In this document: one piece after another, positions 1 to 8,120 of the stretch
How the letters are laid out: each line of letters begins with the position of its first letter
Numbering within the stretch: the first letter of the stretch is position 1
Source: an uncultured Sutterella sp.
Lineage (GTDB): Bacteria; Pseudomonadota; Gammaproteobacteria; Burkholderiales; Burkholderiaceae_F
DNA length: 59,220 bases
NCBI GenBank assembly: GCA_900544255.1
Contig: UQUM01000012.1
Coordinates: forward strand, 1-59,220
Direction: 5' to 3'
Program-made: the position numbers and the translations under genes
Notes under the pieces: generated by a model
Database searches by the model: none
Told to the model about the DNA's origin: nothing
The model's input: the letters and a program-made list of their open reading frames with translations, nothing else

Positions 1-267
1 GGACATGATGATGAGCCCCAGCCCCGCGACGCGCGAAGACATGATGGACGAGATGCATTTAAAGGGATCAAAACCGACCCAGCCCGTAGAAGCGACCTTC
101 TTGGGGAGAATGCCGGCGGCATCAATGAACCCCAGTTGCTGCATCACGATGGCCGCAAAAAGAAGGAGAAGGCCGCCCGCAAACAGCACGAACTGCGGGC
201 GGAAGTGTTTAAGGAGGTATCGCACCATAAAGATGGTGACAAGTAGCGAAAGGATGACGCCGGACAT
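1..267 (-). CDS. DcuC-family C4-dicarboxylate carrier, N-terminal 89 residues (cut by window edge)
   Basis: The minus strand reads MSGVILSLLVTIFMVRYLLK followed by HFRPQFVLFAGGLLLLFAAI and, further on, SRVAGLGLIIMS at the window edge. The N-terminus resembles E. coli DcuC: a first hydrophobic helix, an 'RYxxK..xPxxVLFxGGLLLL' block, then a loop before 'SSRxAxLGLIIM'. DcuC-family proteins are inner-membrane carriers that move C4-dicarboxylates, usually under anaerobiosis. The ATG at 265-267 is chosen because it gives the family N-terminus; no strong Shine-Dalgarno is seen. A second full-length DcuC-family gene lies at 24.2-25.4 kb. Only the first quarter of the gene is visible, so exact substrate and symbol are not assigned. 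Confidence 0.7.
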   Translation of the reverse strand, partial: MSGVILSLLVTIFMVRYLLKHFRPQFVLFAGGLLLLFAAIVMQQLGFIDAAGILPKKVASTGWVGFDPFKCISSIMSSRVAGLGLIIMS

Positions 268-322
268 GTGAAATCCATTTTCTGTTGGTTACGGTCCGAT
301 AGAAATCGGGTCAATATGGTTA

Positions 323-346
323 TTCTCGGGACGGAGATCCCGAGAA
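323..346. promoter_or_regulatory. 9-bp inverted repeat in the leader of the DcuC-family gene
   Basis: TTCTCGGGA at 323-331 and TCCCGAGAA at 338-346 are perfectly complementary with a 6-nt spacer. The element sits about 56 bp upstream of the carrier's start codon (minus strand). It could be an operator or an RNA hairpin in the leader. No T-run follows on either strand, so it is not a standard terminator. Confidence 0.4.
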
Positions 347-425
347 AGAATCATATGAGGAAGCAATGGTTTCAGCCTCAGCAGGGCACCTTATAAAAAT
401 GATTAGCTGCTGCCTATGGTATTTG

Positions 426-441
426 GGTACTGTACAGTACC
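426..441. promoter_or_regulatory. perfect 16-bp palindrome, candidate operator
   Basis: GGTACTGTACAGTACC is its own reverse complement. It lies in the 307-bp gap between the DcuC-family gene and the AT-rich orphan, about 160 bp upstream of the carrier start. No known regulator consensus such as FNR was recognised. The rest of the gap (268-574) shows no gene. Confidence 0.4.
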
Positions 442-574
442 TGGCGGCGACGGTGCTGCGGTACCGTTGTCAAAAACACTACCGAATTTGTCACAAACCG
501 GAGAGAGGTTTAACCTAGCTCTCCAACAAGCTCAACCGTAAACCCACGCTAGACACAAAAATCTACACACATCC

Positions 575-2056
575 CTAATTTTCCTTCGATTTCTTTTTCA
601 AGCTTCCTCGAAGTTTTCTTTTTCCTCGATTTTCCTTTCGACGTTCTTCTTGGATCCTTTTGTTTTCCTCAGATCGCTTCAAATGCTCCTCGAACTTAAT
701 TTTAGCTATTACGATATCTTTCGGAACTTCATCAATTTCGCCTTTCTGAATTCCGTGAAATATATTATCAAAGTCTACCAAGCGCGCATTAAATCCATAT
801 TGATCACCTCTAACCAGTTCACCCGTCCTTATTAATATTCCAATATTAGATAAACGTGATTTTAATTTTGCCAATTCGCGTTCATTTAAACGGTTTCCAT
901 TGTCTTTGTAACCAAAGCTCAATCTAAAATTTTTACCGAAATAAACACGATAACCAAAAATTTTAGGTAAGTAGCAAACCGGCAATTTGATCCATTCGAA
1001 CTGATTTCCCTGACCTTGGACATTTTTCAGTCCAGTCACACATATTTTCCTCCACTCCGGTTCCGAAATATTGTATTTATTCGGAATATTTCGCCAATAA
1101 TCCCTATCCAACTTGCGTTTCAACTCAGTCGCCAAACCATCTAAATCACCAAACGATCCCTCAAAGGCAATTTTCTGTTGAAGAGTAAGTTTATTCACTA
1201 TAGGATATTGATCGACAAATCCTTCGCGAATTTGTTCTTCAATCTGTTGATCCTGGATACCCGGGATTTCTTTCCGAATATTAGCAAGCCAGTTTTGAAG
1301 ATCTTCTTCATTATTCCAAATAGCCTGCAACTCCTTAACCAATTCGGGACAATTCCTCCGATAAAGCGCTCCGTCACCACAAAGAGTCAAAATATAAAAA
1401 CCACCATCTGCACTTTCCGGTTCAACCATCAATCGGTCAATGATCGCTTGACGATACTCTTGCACCGAAAAATCTTCCGGACACTCAGGTAAAGCAACCT
1501 TCAAGCAAACGCATTTCGTTGTATCAGTGTCTTCGTCCATCTTTCCGTAAGCGAGCAAATCATAGAATTCAACTCCCTCTTGGATGGTCTTGTCATCAGT
1601 CCAAACAATTGCCCTCAAAAAGGCTTTTCTCAAAATTTCTTTGACTATATCGGCACTTTTGAACTTTGGTAAAAAATGAGGATTACGGAACACGTTACTA
1701 GCCCAACTCATCTCATACCGACCGATTTGCTGTGGCGTAGGTTCATTTACCGCTTGAAGGAGTCCTAATTGATATTCAGCAAGGACATAATAATGTTCAT
1801 CAACATCAAGATGATGGGTATTGTTGAGGACTTCAACTAATAAAGAGATATCGTAATGCTCCACCCTCTCTTGCTGTGTATTTACTTCTACGGGTAAAAC
1901 TTTGGAGATTCGATCCCGTGGCACCTTCAAGATCTTTTCAGCCTGGGTAGCCGTTACGTGTTTCAAATCCATCTCTGATTTTTCTTTCTTCAACTCAACC
2001 AACCCCATCTGAGCCAAACGACGAGCATTTCTCAGAAATACGCTTTCAAACGGCAT
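575..2056 (-). CDS. AT-rich orphan protein of unknown function (493 aa)
   Basis: I do not recognise this protein. It is soluble, with no signal peptide or membrane helix. Near the N-terminus (about residues 33-50) is a possible helix-turn-helix-like stretch, VTATQAEKILKVPRD. The last 40 residues are very basic and highly charged (KRSEENKRIQEERRKENRG and onward), which suggests contact with nucleic acid or another acidic partner. The start is well supported by AGGAG six bases before ATG. Base composition is clearly AT-richer than the rest of the window (many AAA, AAT, TTT and ATT codons), a sign of horizontal acquisition. It is divergent from an H-NS-type gene, whose product would be expected to bind such DNA. 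Function is not inferred. Confidence 0.8.
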   Translation of the reverse strand: MPFESVFLRNARRLAQMGLVELKKEKSEMDLKHVTATQAEKILKVPRDRISKVLPVEVNTQQERVEHYDISLLVEVLNNTHHLDVDEHYYVLAEYQLGLLQAVNEPTPQQIGRYEMSWASNVFRNPHFLPKFKSADIVKEILRKAFLRAIVWTDDKTIQEGVEFYDLLAYGKMDEDTDTTKCVCLKVALPECPEDFSVQEYRQAIIDRLMVEPESADGGFYILTLCGDGALYRRNCPELVKELQAIWNNEEDLQNWLANIRKEIPGIQDQQIEEQIREGFVDQYPIVNKLTLQQKIAFEGSFGDLDGLATELKRKLDRDYWRNIPNKYNISEPEWRKICVTGLKNVQGQGNQFEWIKLPVCYLPKIFGYRVYFGKNFRLSFGYKDNGNRLNERELAKLKSRLSNIGILIRTGELVRGDQYGFNARLVDFDNIFHGIQKGEIDEVPKDIVIAKIKFEEHLKRSEENKRIQEERRKENRGKRKLRGSLKKKSKEN

Positions 2057-2121
2057 TACTATCTCCTGTTATTACTAGCTCTAACATGATACTACATTAA
2101 CATTAATTGCATTACCAGATA

Positions 2122-2150
2122 TTGTCAAATTATTCCTTATGCGCTATATT
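2122..2150 (+). promoter_or_regulatory. sigma70-type promoter of the H-NS-type gene
   Basis: TTGTCA at 2122-2127 and TATATT at 2145-2150 are separated by exactly 17 bp, giving a near-consensus -35/-10 pair. The start codon follows 34 bp after the -10 box, with an AGGAG Shine-Dalgarno at 2174-2178. The surrounding 2057-2184 interval is AT-rich and shared with the divergent orphan gene, a plausible target for H-NS autoregulation. Confidence 0.6.
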
Positions 2151-2184
2151 TTGGAATAGATCATTTCTCTAAAAGGAGATTTCA

Positions 2185-2502
2185 ATGGATACCAATTTCT
2201 TCGAACGCCTTGAAGCGCTCAACGCAAAAAAGGCCGAACTCCAGAAGGAATATGACGCCATCCGTAGCGATGCAAAAGAAATGGCCGTCAAGCTCGTCAA
2301 ACAGTTTGGATTCGCTGCCGCAGAAATCGGCTGCGGTGAAGTTGCTCCTGCCAAGCCCGCTCGCGTAAAACGCCCCCCAAAGTACCAGAACCCCGCCGGC
2401 GACGAAACCTGGACCGGCCAGGGAAAAAAGCCGAAGTGGTTTGAAGCTGCACTCGTTGCCGGCATCACTGAAGAAGACATGCTGATTAAGCCGGCTGCCT
2501 AA
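2185..2502 (+). CDS. H-NS family nucleoid-structuring protein
   Basis: This 105-residue protein has the H-NS layout. An N-terminal coiled coil for oligomerisation spans about residues 1-45 (FFERLEALNAKKAELQKEYD). A basic linker with AKPARVKRPP follows. The C-terminal DNA-binding domain reads KYQNPAGDETWTGQGKKPKW, with the WTGxGKxPKW core typical of betaproteobacterial H-NS proteins, and ends FEAALVAGITEEDMLI. H-NS proteins bind AT-rich DNA and silence foreign genes. A strong promoter and Shine-Dalgarno precede it. Its position next to an AT-rich, apparently acquired gene suggests that it may travel with, or silence, that locus. A chromosomal housekeeping role is equally possible. Confidence 0.9.
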   Translation: MDTNFFERLEALNAKKAELQKEYDAIRSDAKEMAVKLVKQFGFAAAEIGCGEVAPAKPARVKRPPKYQNPAGDETWTGQGKKPKWFEAALVAGITEEDMLIKPAA

Positions 2503-2789
2503 ACTGTTTTGCAAAAATTCGCCATTACATCATATGAAATTTGTTCAAATTCGTCGATCGTACTGGCGGATTTTTTACGCTGGGCAATGAGAAACCCCGC
2601 TCTCCAAAGTCGAAGTCAAAGAGTTTGCGAGGTTCTCTGTGGACAAAAATGTCCGAACTTGGATGTGTATCCAATTGGCTGACAAAACTTGTGACGTTTT
2701 AGCTGTGCGCTAACAATCCCGACCACCCATTCAATTCAGATGACCCGCAGTGTTAGACTTACTTAATCTGTGCCCGACGTCGGTTTGCC

Positions 2790-3944
2790 ATGGTCTTTCG
2801 AATCGTTTTTGCTTCCGTTCTACTTCACGTCGCCTTTGCAAGTCTGCGGTTTGCAGCGAGTCTCGACGCGCTCGCCCACGGAGCGTCTTCCCTTGAAGTC
2901 GGTGTCATCGTGAGTCTCATGGCGTTGGGCCCCACGTTTACGGCGGTCGCTTTCGGTCGCTACATCGACCGAGTGGGGACTCGCCTCCCCATTGTCATCG
3001 GCGCCCTCATGCTCGGAACGGCGGCCATAACAGGCGTTCTTTTTCCCGTCGCCGACCACGCGCTTTGGCCGCTTTACGGGATGGCGCTCGTCGCCGGTCT
3101 GGGTTTCCTTTTCATTACGCTCGTAAGTCAAAAAACCGTCGGCTTCATTTCTACGGCCGCTACGCGTCAGACGTCTTTTGCATGGCTCGCGATGGGAATG
3201 TCGGCTTCGGGGCTCCTTTCCCCGATTCTCACCGGAACGCTCATCGATCACGCAGGGTTTTCAGCGGTTTTTCTCACGGCGTCAGGCTTCGCGGCAGCAG
3301 GACTCCTGATGTTCGCCGTATCGTTTACGAAACTCCCAGCCACGCTCGGGGCGACCCAACCGACGGCACAAAAAAACTCCTCTTGGGATCTCTTGCAGGT
3401 ACCGGCACTTCGAAACGTTCTCATCGTTTCGGCGCTTGTCTCCATGGCTTGGGATCTGCAGCACTACATGTTCCCGGTCTACGGCCACGCCGTAGGGCTC
3501 TCCGCAACGGAAATCGGCTGGCTTACCGGCATTTTCTATTCGGCGACCTTTCTCGTGCGTTTTCTGATGCCCTGGATGTCGAAACACTTCACCGAGTGGC
3601 AGTTCTTGGTACTCACCCTTGCCGTGGGCGGCGCTGCTTACGCGGTCTTTCCGCTTTTTACGACGTTCGGGCCGCTCACCGTTGCAGCGTTTATCCTGGG
3701 CCTTGGTTTGGGATCGAGCCAACCGAACGTCATGAGTCTCCTGCACAGCGAAGCCCCTGCGGGGCGCGTCGGGGAAGCTTCGGGGGTAAGAACGATGTTC
3801 ACGAACGGCTGCCACACTGTACTTCCCACCACCTTCGGCATTCTCACCGGCGTTTTCGGTGCAGCCTCGATTTTTATTGCGATGGCGACCATCCTTCTCA
3901 CGGCTGCCTGGGCTAGCCATGCCTCTCATCGACACACGGCCTGA
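2790..3944 (+). CDS. major facilitator superfamily permease
   Basis: The 384-residue protein has about 12 hydrophobic segments and the MFS motif A in the loop between helices 2 and 3 (FGRYIDRVGTRLPIV, about residues 56-70). Length and the two six-helix halves fit the drug/sugar efflux-type MFS carriers. A possible substrate (drug, sugar or metabolite) is not evident. The ATG at 2790 places the first membrane helix directly at the N-terminus; no strong ribosome binding site is visible. It stands alone between the H-NS-type gene and a convergent sensor kinase. The 287 bp upstream (2503-2789) hold no recognisable gene. Confidence 0.85.
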   Translation: MVFRIVFASVLLHVAFASLRFAASLDALAHGASSLEVGVIVSLMALGPTFTAVAFGRYIDRVGTRLPIVIGALMLGTAAITGVLFPVADHALWPLYGMALVAGLGFLFITLVSQKTVGFISTAATRQTSFAWLAMGMSASGLLSPILTGTLIDHAGFSAVFLTASGFAAAGLLMFAVSFTKLPATLGATQPTAQKNSSWDLLQVPALRNVLIVSALVSMAWDLQHYMFPVYGHAVGLSATEIGWLTGIFYSATFLVRFLMPWMSKHFTEWQFLVLTLAVGGAAYAVFPLFTTFGPLTVAAFILGLGLGSSQPNVMSLLHSEAPAGRVGEASGVRTMFTNGCHTVLPTTFGILTGVFGAASIFIAMATILLTAAWASHASHRHTA

Positions 3945-4006
3945 CGGGCGGGAATCTGAAAAACTTTTCCTCGGGTTTTCTGCGCTTCATCGACCTCAAA
4001 ATATGA

Positions 4007-4055
4007 CCGGAAAAGCTCCCCTTTTCACCCGCCGTACGACCGGGAGTTTTTCCGG
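4007..4055. terminator. imperfect 14-bp inverted repeat between convergent genes
   Basis: CCGGAAAAGCTCCC at 4007-4020 pairs with GGGAGTTTTTCCGG at 4042-4055 with one mismatch and a 21-nt loop. It lies between the stop codons of the convergent MFS and kinase genes and may end transcription from both sides. There is no clear U-tract, so this is a moderate call. Confidence 0.4.
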
Positions 4056-4140
4056 CTCCTGAGTCCTTTGAACGATCTGACGCCCACCGCCTCCGACCGT
4101 ACGGCGCTTGACGCAATTCCAAATAGATTCGCCCGACTTA

Positions 4141-6969
4141 TCACAATAAGTCCGTCAGCGTTTCCTTCACCTTCGCAGCATCAATGGGTTTGGCGATGTG
4201 CCCGTTCATACCGGCCTTGAATGCATTCTGACGATCTTTCTCAAAGGCATTGGCGGTCATTGCGACGATCGGAATCGCGGCCTTCACGACATCATCGAAC
4301 TGTCGAATCGCCTGCGTCGCTTTGTAGCCGTCCATGTGCGGCATCTGAATATCCATCAGAATCAAGTCGTACGTTCCTGCGGGCATTGCTTTCATCCGGC
4401 TCACGCACTGCACGCCGTCTTCCACGAGATCTACCGTCATCCCCAACCTTTCAAGAAAATAGATCGCAATTTCGGCATTGAGTTCATTATCTTCCGCAAG
4501 AAGAATACGCTTTCCCGCAAGGACATTCGTGTGCGTCACTGCCGTACACGATACCGACGACTTCTCATAATAAATCTCATCGGCAATACGGTATTTGAGC
4601 GTTACGGCAAAGCGGCTGCCTTTTCCCGGTTCGCTTTCGACCCGAATCGTGCCGCCCAACATATCGACGAGTTTCTTCACAATCGTCAGGCCGAGGCCGG
4701 TACCCGGGACCTTTCCGATCGTTGTATTCCGTTCACGCGTAAACGGCTCGAACAACGTCGGAAGGAATTCACGGCCGATGCCGATGCCGGTATCGGAGAC
4801 GATGGTTTCTACCATGACGTACCCCGGCTCCCGAAGCGGCAGCTCGCGGCTCGTGATCGTAACGGTGCCGCCCCTGGGCGTAAATTTCATCGCGTTGCTC
4901 ACGAGGTTCGTGAGGATTTCCTTTACCTTCGTCACGTCGCACATCACATGCTGATGCTCAACCTGGTTGTCCCTTACGAGGGTCAGACCCTTGCTGCGGG
5001 CTTCCATCTCAAAGACTTCGGTAAGTTCTGCGGTTAGGTCGCTCACGCGGCAGTAATTCTCGTCAACTTCCATCTTGCCGCTTTCAATGCGGGCCATGTC
5101 AAGGACGTTGTTGAGGATAGACAGAAGCAGCTGCCCCGACTGTTCCATCTTTTTCTGATAACCGATGAGTTTAGGATCCCTCAAACCCTCACGGATCATT
5201 TTGGCATACCCCAACACGGCATTCATCGGTGTACGAATGTCGTGAGACATGTTGAAGAGAAATTCCGTCTTGGCTTCATTGGCCTTTTGTGCAACCTTCG
5301 CCGCTTCTGCCAATTTTCGATTGAGCACCTTCGTTTGAGCGACGGCCTGCCGGGCTTTCGCTTCAGATCGCCGCGCATTTCTCAAGAGACGCATCATCAC
5401 ATAGAGAATCAGCAGGAAGCCGGTCACAGAACCCCCGACCACCTCCCAAAGATTCGACTTTATGAAGTCCTTCACCGTCACCTTGCGCAGACTGTTGTCG
5501 TACGCAGACATGGCCCCGGTGAGCGTAGCAGGGGTCACGGAGCGCAAGGTCTTGTTGAGAATCGAAAGAAGCGTCGGCTCATTACGATTCACGGCAAAAA
5601 CCGATGTTCCCGACGTCATCAGAAAGACGCTGTGAAGGCCATTGTCTTCGATGTATTTCGTGAGTTGTCCGGTGCGCGCAAGAAAACAGTCGGCTTTTCC
5701 CTCCCGCACTGCTTCTTCGACGGCTTCAAAGGACGAGAACTCGAGAACCTTCCACTTCGGATAGTTGTACGACACATACCACTTATAAAGGAGATTATCC
5801 CTTTCCACGGCGACCGTATTTTCGTCATTCTCATTGAGCGTCTTCTTCGCCGTCACGGCCGCGAGCGGCAGGTTGAGAACGGCGTTGGAAAGCGTAAAAC
5901 CATTCGTTTCCGCGGCATAGGGGTTCAGCGGCATGTGAAAGATCATGTCGATGCGTTTCTCTTTCAGCGCTGCAAGAAGATCCCGGAAAGACGGAGTCTG
6001 CACCAATTCAAACCGCAGGCCGTTCTTTCCCAGTGCCTCTTCGGCCAACCGCACGTAATCGTTGACGACCCCCGTCATCTTGCCCGTGCCGGGATCCACG
6101 TTGCTGAAGCCGGGATCATGATCCGTCCAACCGATGCGCACGGGACCGTGTTCGGCAAGCCACGTTTTTTCCCCGTCAGACAGCACGGCGAGCCGACCCG
6201 CCGACATATAACGCCGGTAGAGTTCGTCAGCGTAAAAGGGCTTGTCATACTCCATTTTGCGCATGGCGTCGTCAAGGACTACCTTCAGATCCGGCCGCCT
6301 TTTGTTGATCACAAAATAGACGTTTGACGCCCCGGTTGTCGCAATCGCCGACAATCCTGCTGCACCCCACGCCGGCGTTTCCGTCGAAACCACGCAGTCC
6401 AACTCACGTTTGGCCACGCGTGCTTTCGCTTCTTCAAAACTCATGAGGGGGATGTATTGAAATTTGAGGTCGCGATCCTTTGCCCATTGAAAGAAGAGCG
6501 TCCCTCCAACACTTCCCTTGCGGAACCCGACGCGCTTGCCGTTGAGGGTCGTCAAATCTGCGGCAGAAATGTCGGTGTGCGCGAGATCCGCGTAGAGATA
6601 GTACTTTTCGCTACCCATCGGGAGTTCCGAAAAGAGCATCTCACGCGAGCGCTCCTCGGTGTAGGAGACGGCCCCCATCAGGTCGATTTTCCCCGCACGC
6701 ATCATTTCGAGGAGTTCTGGCCAGTCCGCCCGCACATAGTCGTAATTCCAGCTTGTGTAGCCCGCCACCGCCTGCTGAAACTCGTAGCCGTAGCCTCTTC
6801 GCTCGCCGTGCTCGTCCGTGATGTTGTAGGCGTCCTCATACCAACCGACGCGAACCAGGGCGCTCCTCACCGCTTGATCTGCGGCTGATACGACAGTTAT
6901 CGGAAACAGACACATCAAGCATCCGAAGGTGCATCCCATACGGCGAAAATGGCTTATGAACGAGAGCAT
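4141..6969 (-). CDS. BvgS/EvgS-like hybrid sensor histidine kinase with two periplasmic binding domains
   Basis: The domain order in 942 residues is: signal peptide (about 1-29), two SBP_bac_3-type Venus-flytrap domains (about 35-255 and 275-490), one membrane helix (about 508-528), a coiled linker, HisKA with phospho-acceptor His576 in NMSHDIRTPMN, HATPase with N688/N692, DTGIG (726-730) and GTGLG (756-760), then a C-terminal receiver with Asp873 in LMDIQMP. The binding domains suggest sensing of a small periplasmic solute such as an amino acid. Unlike BvgS there is no HPt domain after the receiver, so a separate phosphotransfer protein or direct transfer is needed; no partner response regulator lies nearby. 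It is paralogous to the kinase at 19,974-22,748. Confidence 0.92.
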   Translation of the reverse strand: MLSFISHFRRMGCTFGCLMCLFPITVVSAADQAVRSALVRVGWYEDAYNITDEHGERRGYGYEFQQAVAGYTSWNYDYVRADWPELLEMMRAGKIDLMGAVSYTEERSREMLFSELPMGSEKYYLYADLAHTDISAADLTTLNGKRVGFRKGSVGGTLFFQWAKDRDLKFQYIPLMSFEEAKARVAKRELDCVVSTETPAWGAAGLSAIATTGASNVYFVINKRRPDLKVVLDDAMRKMEYDKPFYADELYRRYMSAGRLAVLSDGEKTWLAEHGPVRIGWTDHDPGFSNVDPGTGKMTGVVNDYVRLAEEALGKNGLRFELVQTPSFRDLLAALKEKRIDMIFHMPLNPYAAETNGFTLSNAVLNLPLAAVTAKKTLNENDENTVAVERDNLLYKWYVSYNYPKWKVLEFSSFEAVEEAVREGKADCFLARTGQLTKYIEDNGLHSVFLMTSGTSVFAVNRNEPTLLSILNKTLRSVTPATLTGAMSAYDNSLRKVTVKDFIKSNLWEVVGGSVTGFLLILYVMMRLLRNARRSEAKARQAVAQTKVLNRKLAEAAKVAQKANEAKTEFLFNMSHDIRTPMNAVLGYAKMIREGLRDPKLIGYQKKMEQSGQLLLSILNNVLDMARIESGKMEVDENYCRVSDLTAELTEVFEMEARSKGLTLVRDNQVEHQHVMCDVTKVKEILTNLVSNAMKFTPRGGTVTITSRELPLREPGYVMVETIVSDTGIGIGREFLPTLFEPFTRERNTTIGKVPGTGLGLTIVKKLVDMLGGTIRVESEPGKGSRFAVTLKYRIADEIYYEKSSVSCTAVTHTNVLAGKRILLAEDNELNAEIAIYFLERLGMTVDLVEDGVQCVSRMKAMPAGTYDLILMDIQMPHMDGYKATQAIRQFDDVVKAAIPIVAMTANAFEKDRQNAFKAGMNGHIAKPIDAAKVKETLTDLL

Positions 6970-6997
6970 GACGATAATCTTTGCTTATTTATCAATG

Positions 6998-7037
6998 GAT
7001 AACAGGCGAAAACCCAAATTTTATGCTTTGATAACAG
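6998..7037. repeat. direct repeat GATAACAG x2, 32 bp apart, upstream of the kinase
   Basis: GATAACAG occurs at 6998-7005 and 7030-7037, same orientation, with starts 32 bp apart (about three helical turns). The pair lies just upstream of the hybrid kinase start on the opposite strand, where a regulator could bind side by side. No matching pair was found ahead of the paralogous kinase. Confidence 0.3.
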
Positions 7038-7079
7038 TTCGAATTCTACCGCCCCCAAGTTACCGCGCGGCGTCTCCGT

Positions 7080-7509
7080 CGACTCAAGCCGAAGGGCTAC
7101 CTCGTCGGGAATCGGAGGCTGCCTCGGTTCAATGCGGTCTGCCCTCAGATGATCGGCGTCCTTTCGAACCCAACTCCGCAAGAAGCCTCATGAGCGAACT
7201 CAATCTCGGTGTAACGCCGTCGTGGAAAACCGTTCAGAATTGAAACAGAGCTTCGAGAAGCGATGACGACTTGGTCGCGACGACACTGATCGGAACGCCG
7301 CCCTAAGATAAGCTTCGCTCGTCCTCGCGGAATAAACGTTCGCGGTATCGAAAAAGTTAATGCCGAGCTCCAAAGCATGGGGGCCCCTGCTCGCCGTCGC
7401 CTTTTCGTCCAACGTCCGGGCACGCGCCATGCCCGCTGCGCCGAAACTCATGCAGCCGAGGCTGCGCTTTGGTTTGAGGCCCGGTTTTTCCGAAGGTCGT
7501 GTACGGCAT
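7080..7509 (-). pseudogene. aldo/keto reductase, decayed by several frameshifts
   Basis: The 5' end has a good Shine-Dalgarno (AAGGAG) and starts MPYTTFGKTGPQT, the family N-terminus. The reading then shifts frame to MSFGAAGMARARTLDEKA and LELGINFFDTANVYSARTSE, which carries the catalytic Asp (FFDTANVY) and substrate-pocket Tyr region of the aldo/keto reductases. Further pieces appear in other frames: RRDQVVIAS, then ADHLRADRIEPRQPPIPDEV, matching the usual 'DYIDLYQIHRxDPxTPIEEV' block. Homology fades near 7080, so the C-terminal half is gone. At least two frameshifts and a truncation make this a non-functional relic. Confidence 0.7.
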
Positions 7510-7724
7510 CGCGGACTCCTTACGCCGTAGGGCTTCTCCCAAACAAACCAGGAATGACTCGCGATCGTTCTTTACCGTGTGCCGGATTCTCTCAAGTCTT
7601 CGACCGATCCGACCGACGTCCTTCCTGAGATTTCTCTCAAGTCAAAAGATAGGCGCTTTGCCGCAGGCACGCAACGCCGGCACCGCTATACTTACTGCGT
7701 CAGGTGTTTTAGAAGGAGGAAAAA

Positions 7725-8009
7725 ATGACAACGCCCTCCGCCGGATCCCGTTCGCCGGATCCTTTACCCCGGCTCACGGCAGCCAAGGGGAACAGCACTT
7801 GCGCCGTTGGGCGACGACCGCTCGGACACGCGTCAATGACGTCCGTCCTGCAGATCCGCGTTACTCCCGACGTGATGTCGGCCGTCAAAACCTTGGGCGG
7901 AAGTACCTGGGCGCGCGAAACGCTTCTCAAAGCCCTGCGGCGCGCCGTTCGCGACGGAATCGTGAGGCTCCCGCCCGACGTACTCAAAAGCTTCAAAATC
8001 GTCGCCTAA
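7725..8009 (+). CDS. small protein with a ribbon-helix-helix-like C-terminal half
   Basis: The gene has a strong ribosome binding site (AGGAGG seven bases before ATG), which supports real translation. The first ~37 residues are low in structure. Residues 38-94 (MTSVLQIRVTPDVMSAVKTL onward) show a short strand followed by two helices, as in ribbon-helix-helix DNA-binding proteins (LQIRVTPDVM.. strand and helix, then a charged second helix LLKALRRAVRDGI). No toxin partner is next to it. The family is not identified, so a transcription-factor or antitoxin role is only a suggestion. Confidence 0.6.
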   Translation: MTTPSAGSRSPDPLPRLTAAKGNSTCAVGRRPLGHASMTSVLQIRVTPDVMSAVKTLGGSTWARETLLKALRRAVRDGIVRLPPDVLKSFKIVA

Positions 8010-8018
8010 TGTAAATCC

Positions 8019-8041
8019 GGCCCGACTTTTACGGTCGGGCC
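8019..8041 (+). terminator. hairpin after the small RHH-like gene
   Basis: GGCCCGAC at 8019-8026 pairs with GTCGGGCC at 8034-8041 around a TTTTACG loop, ten bases after the stop codon of the small protein. There is no following T-run, so efficiency is uncertain. Confidence 0.5.
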
Positions 8042-8120
8042 AAACGGCGACGTTTTAGGTTAGGTCTCTGCTTTTCTTTCTGCTACGCTCCCGCTTTCCT
8101 TTGAAGGCGTTTCGTTTGCC

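Noticed and set aside
5..271. 88-aa plus-strand frame at the left edge
   Set aside because: It is antisense to the clear DcuC-family N-terminus and has no protein-like character.
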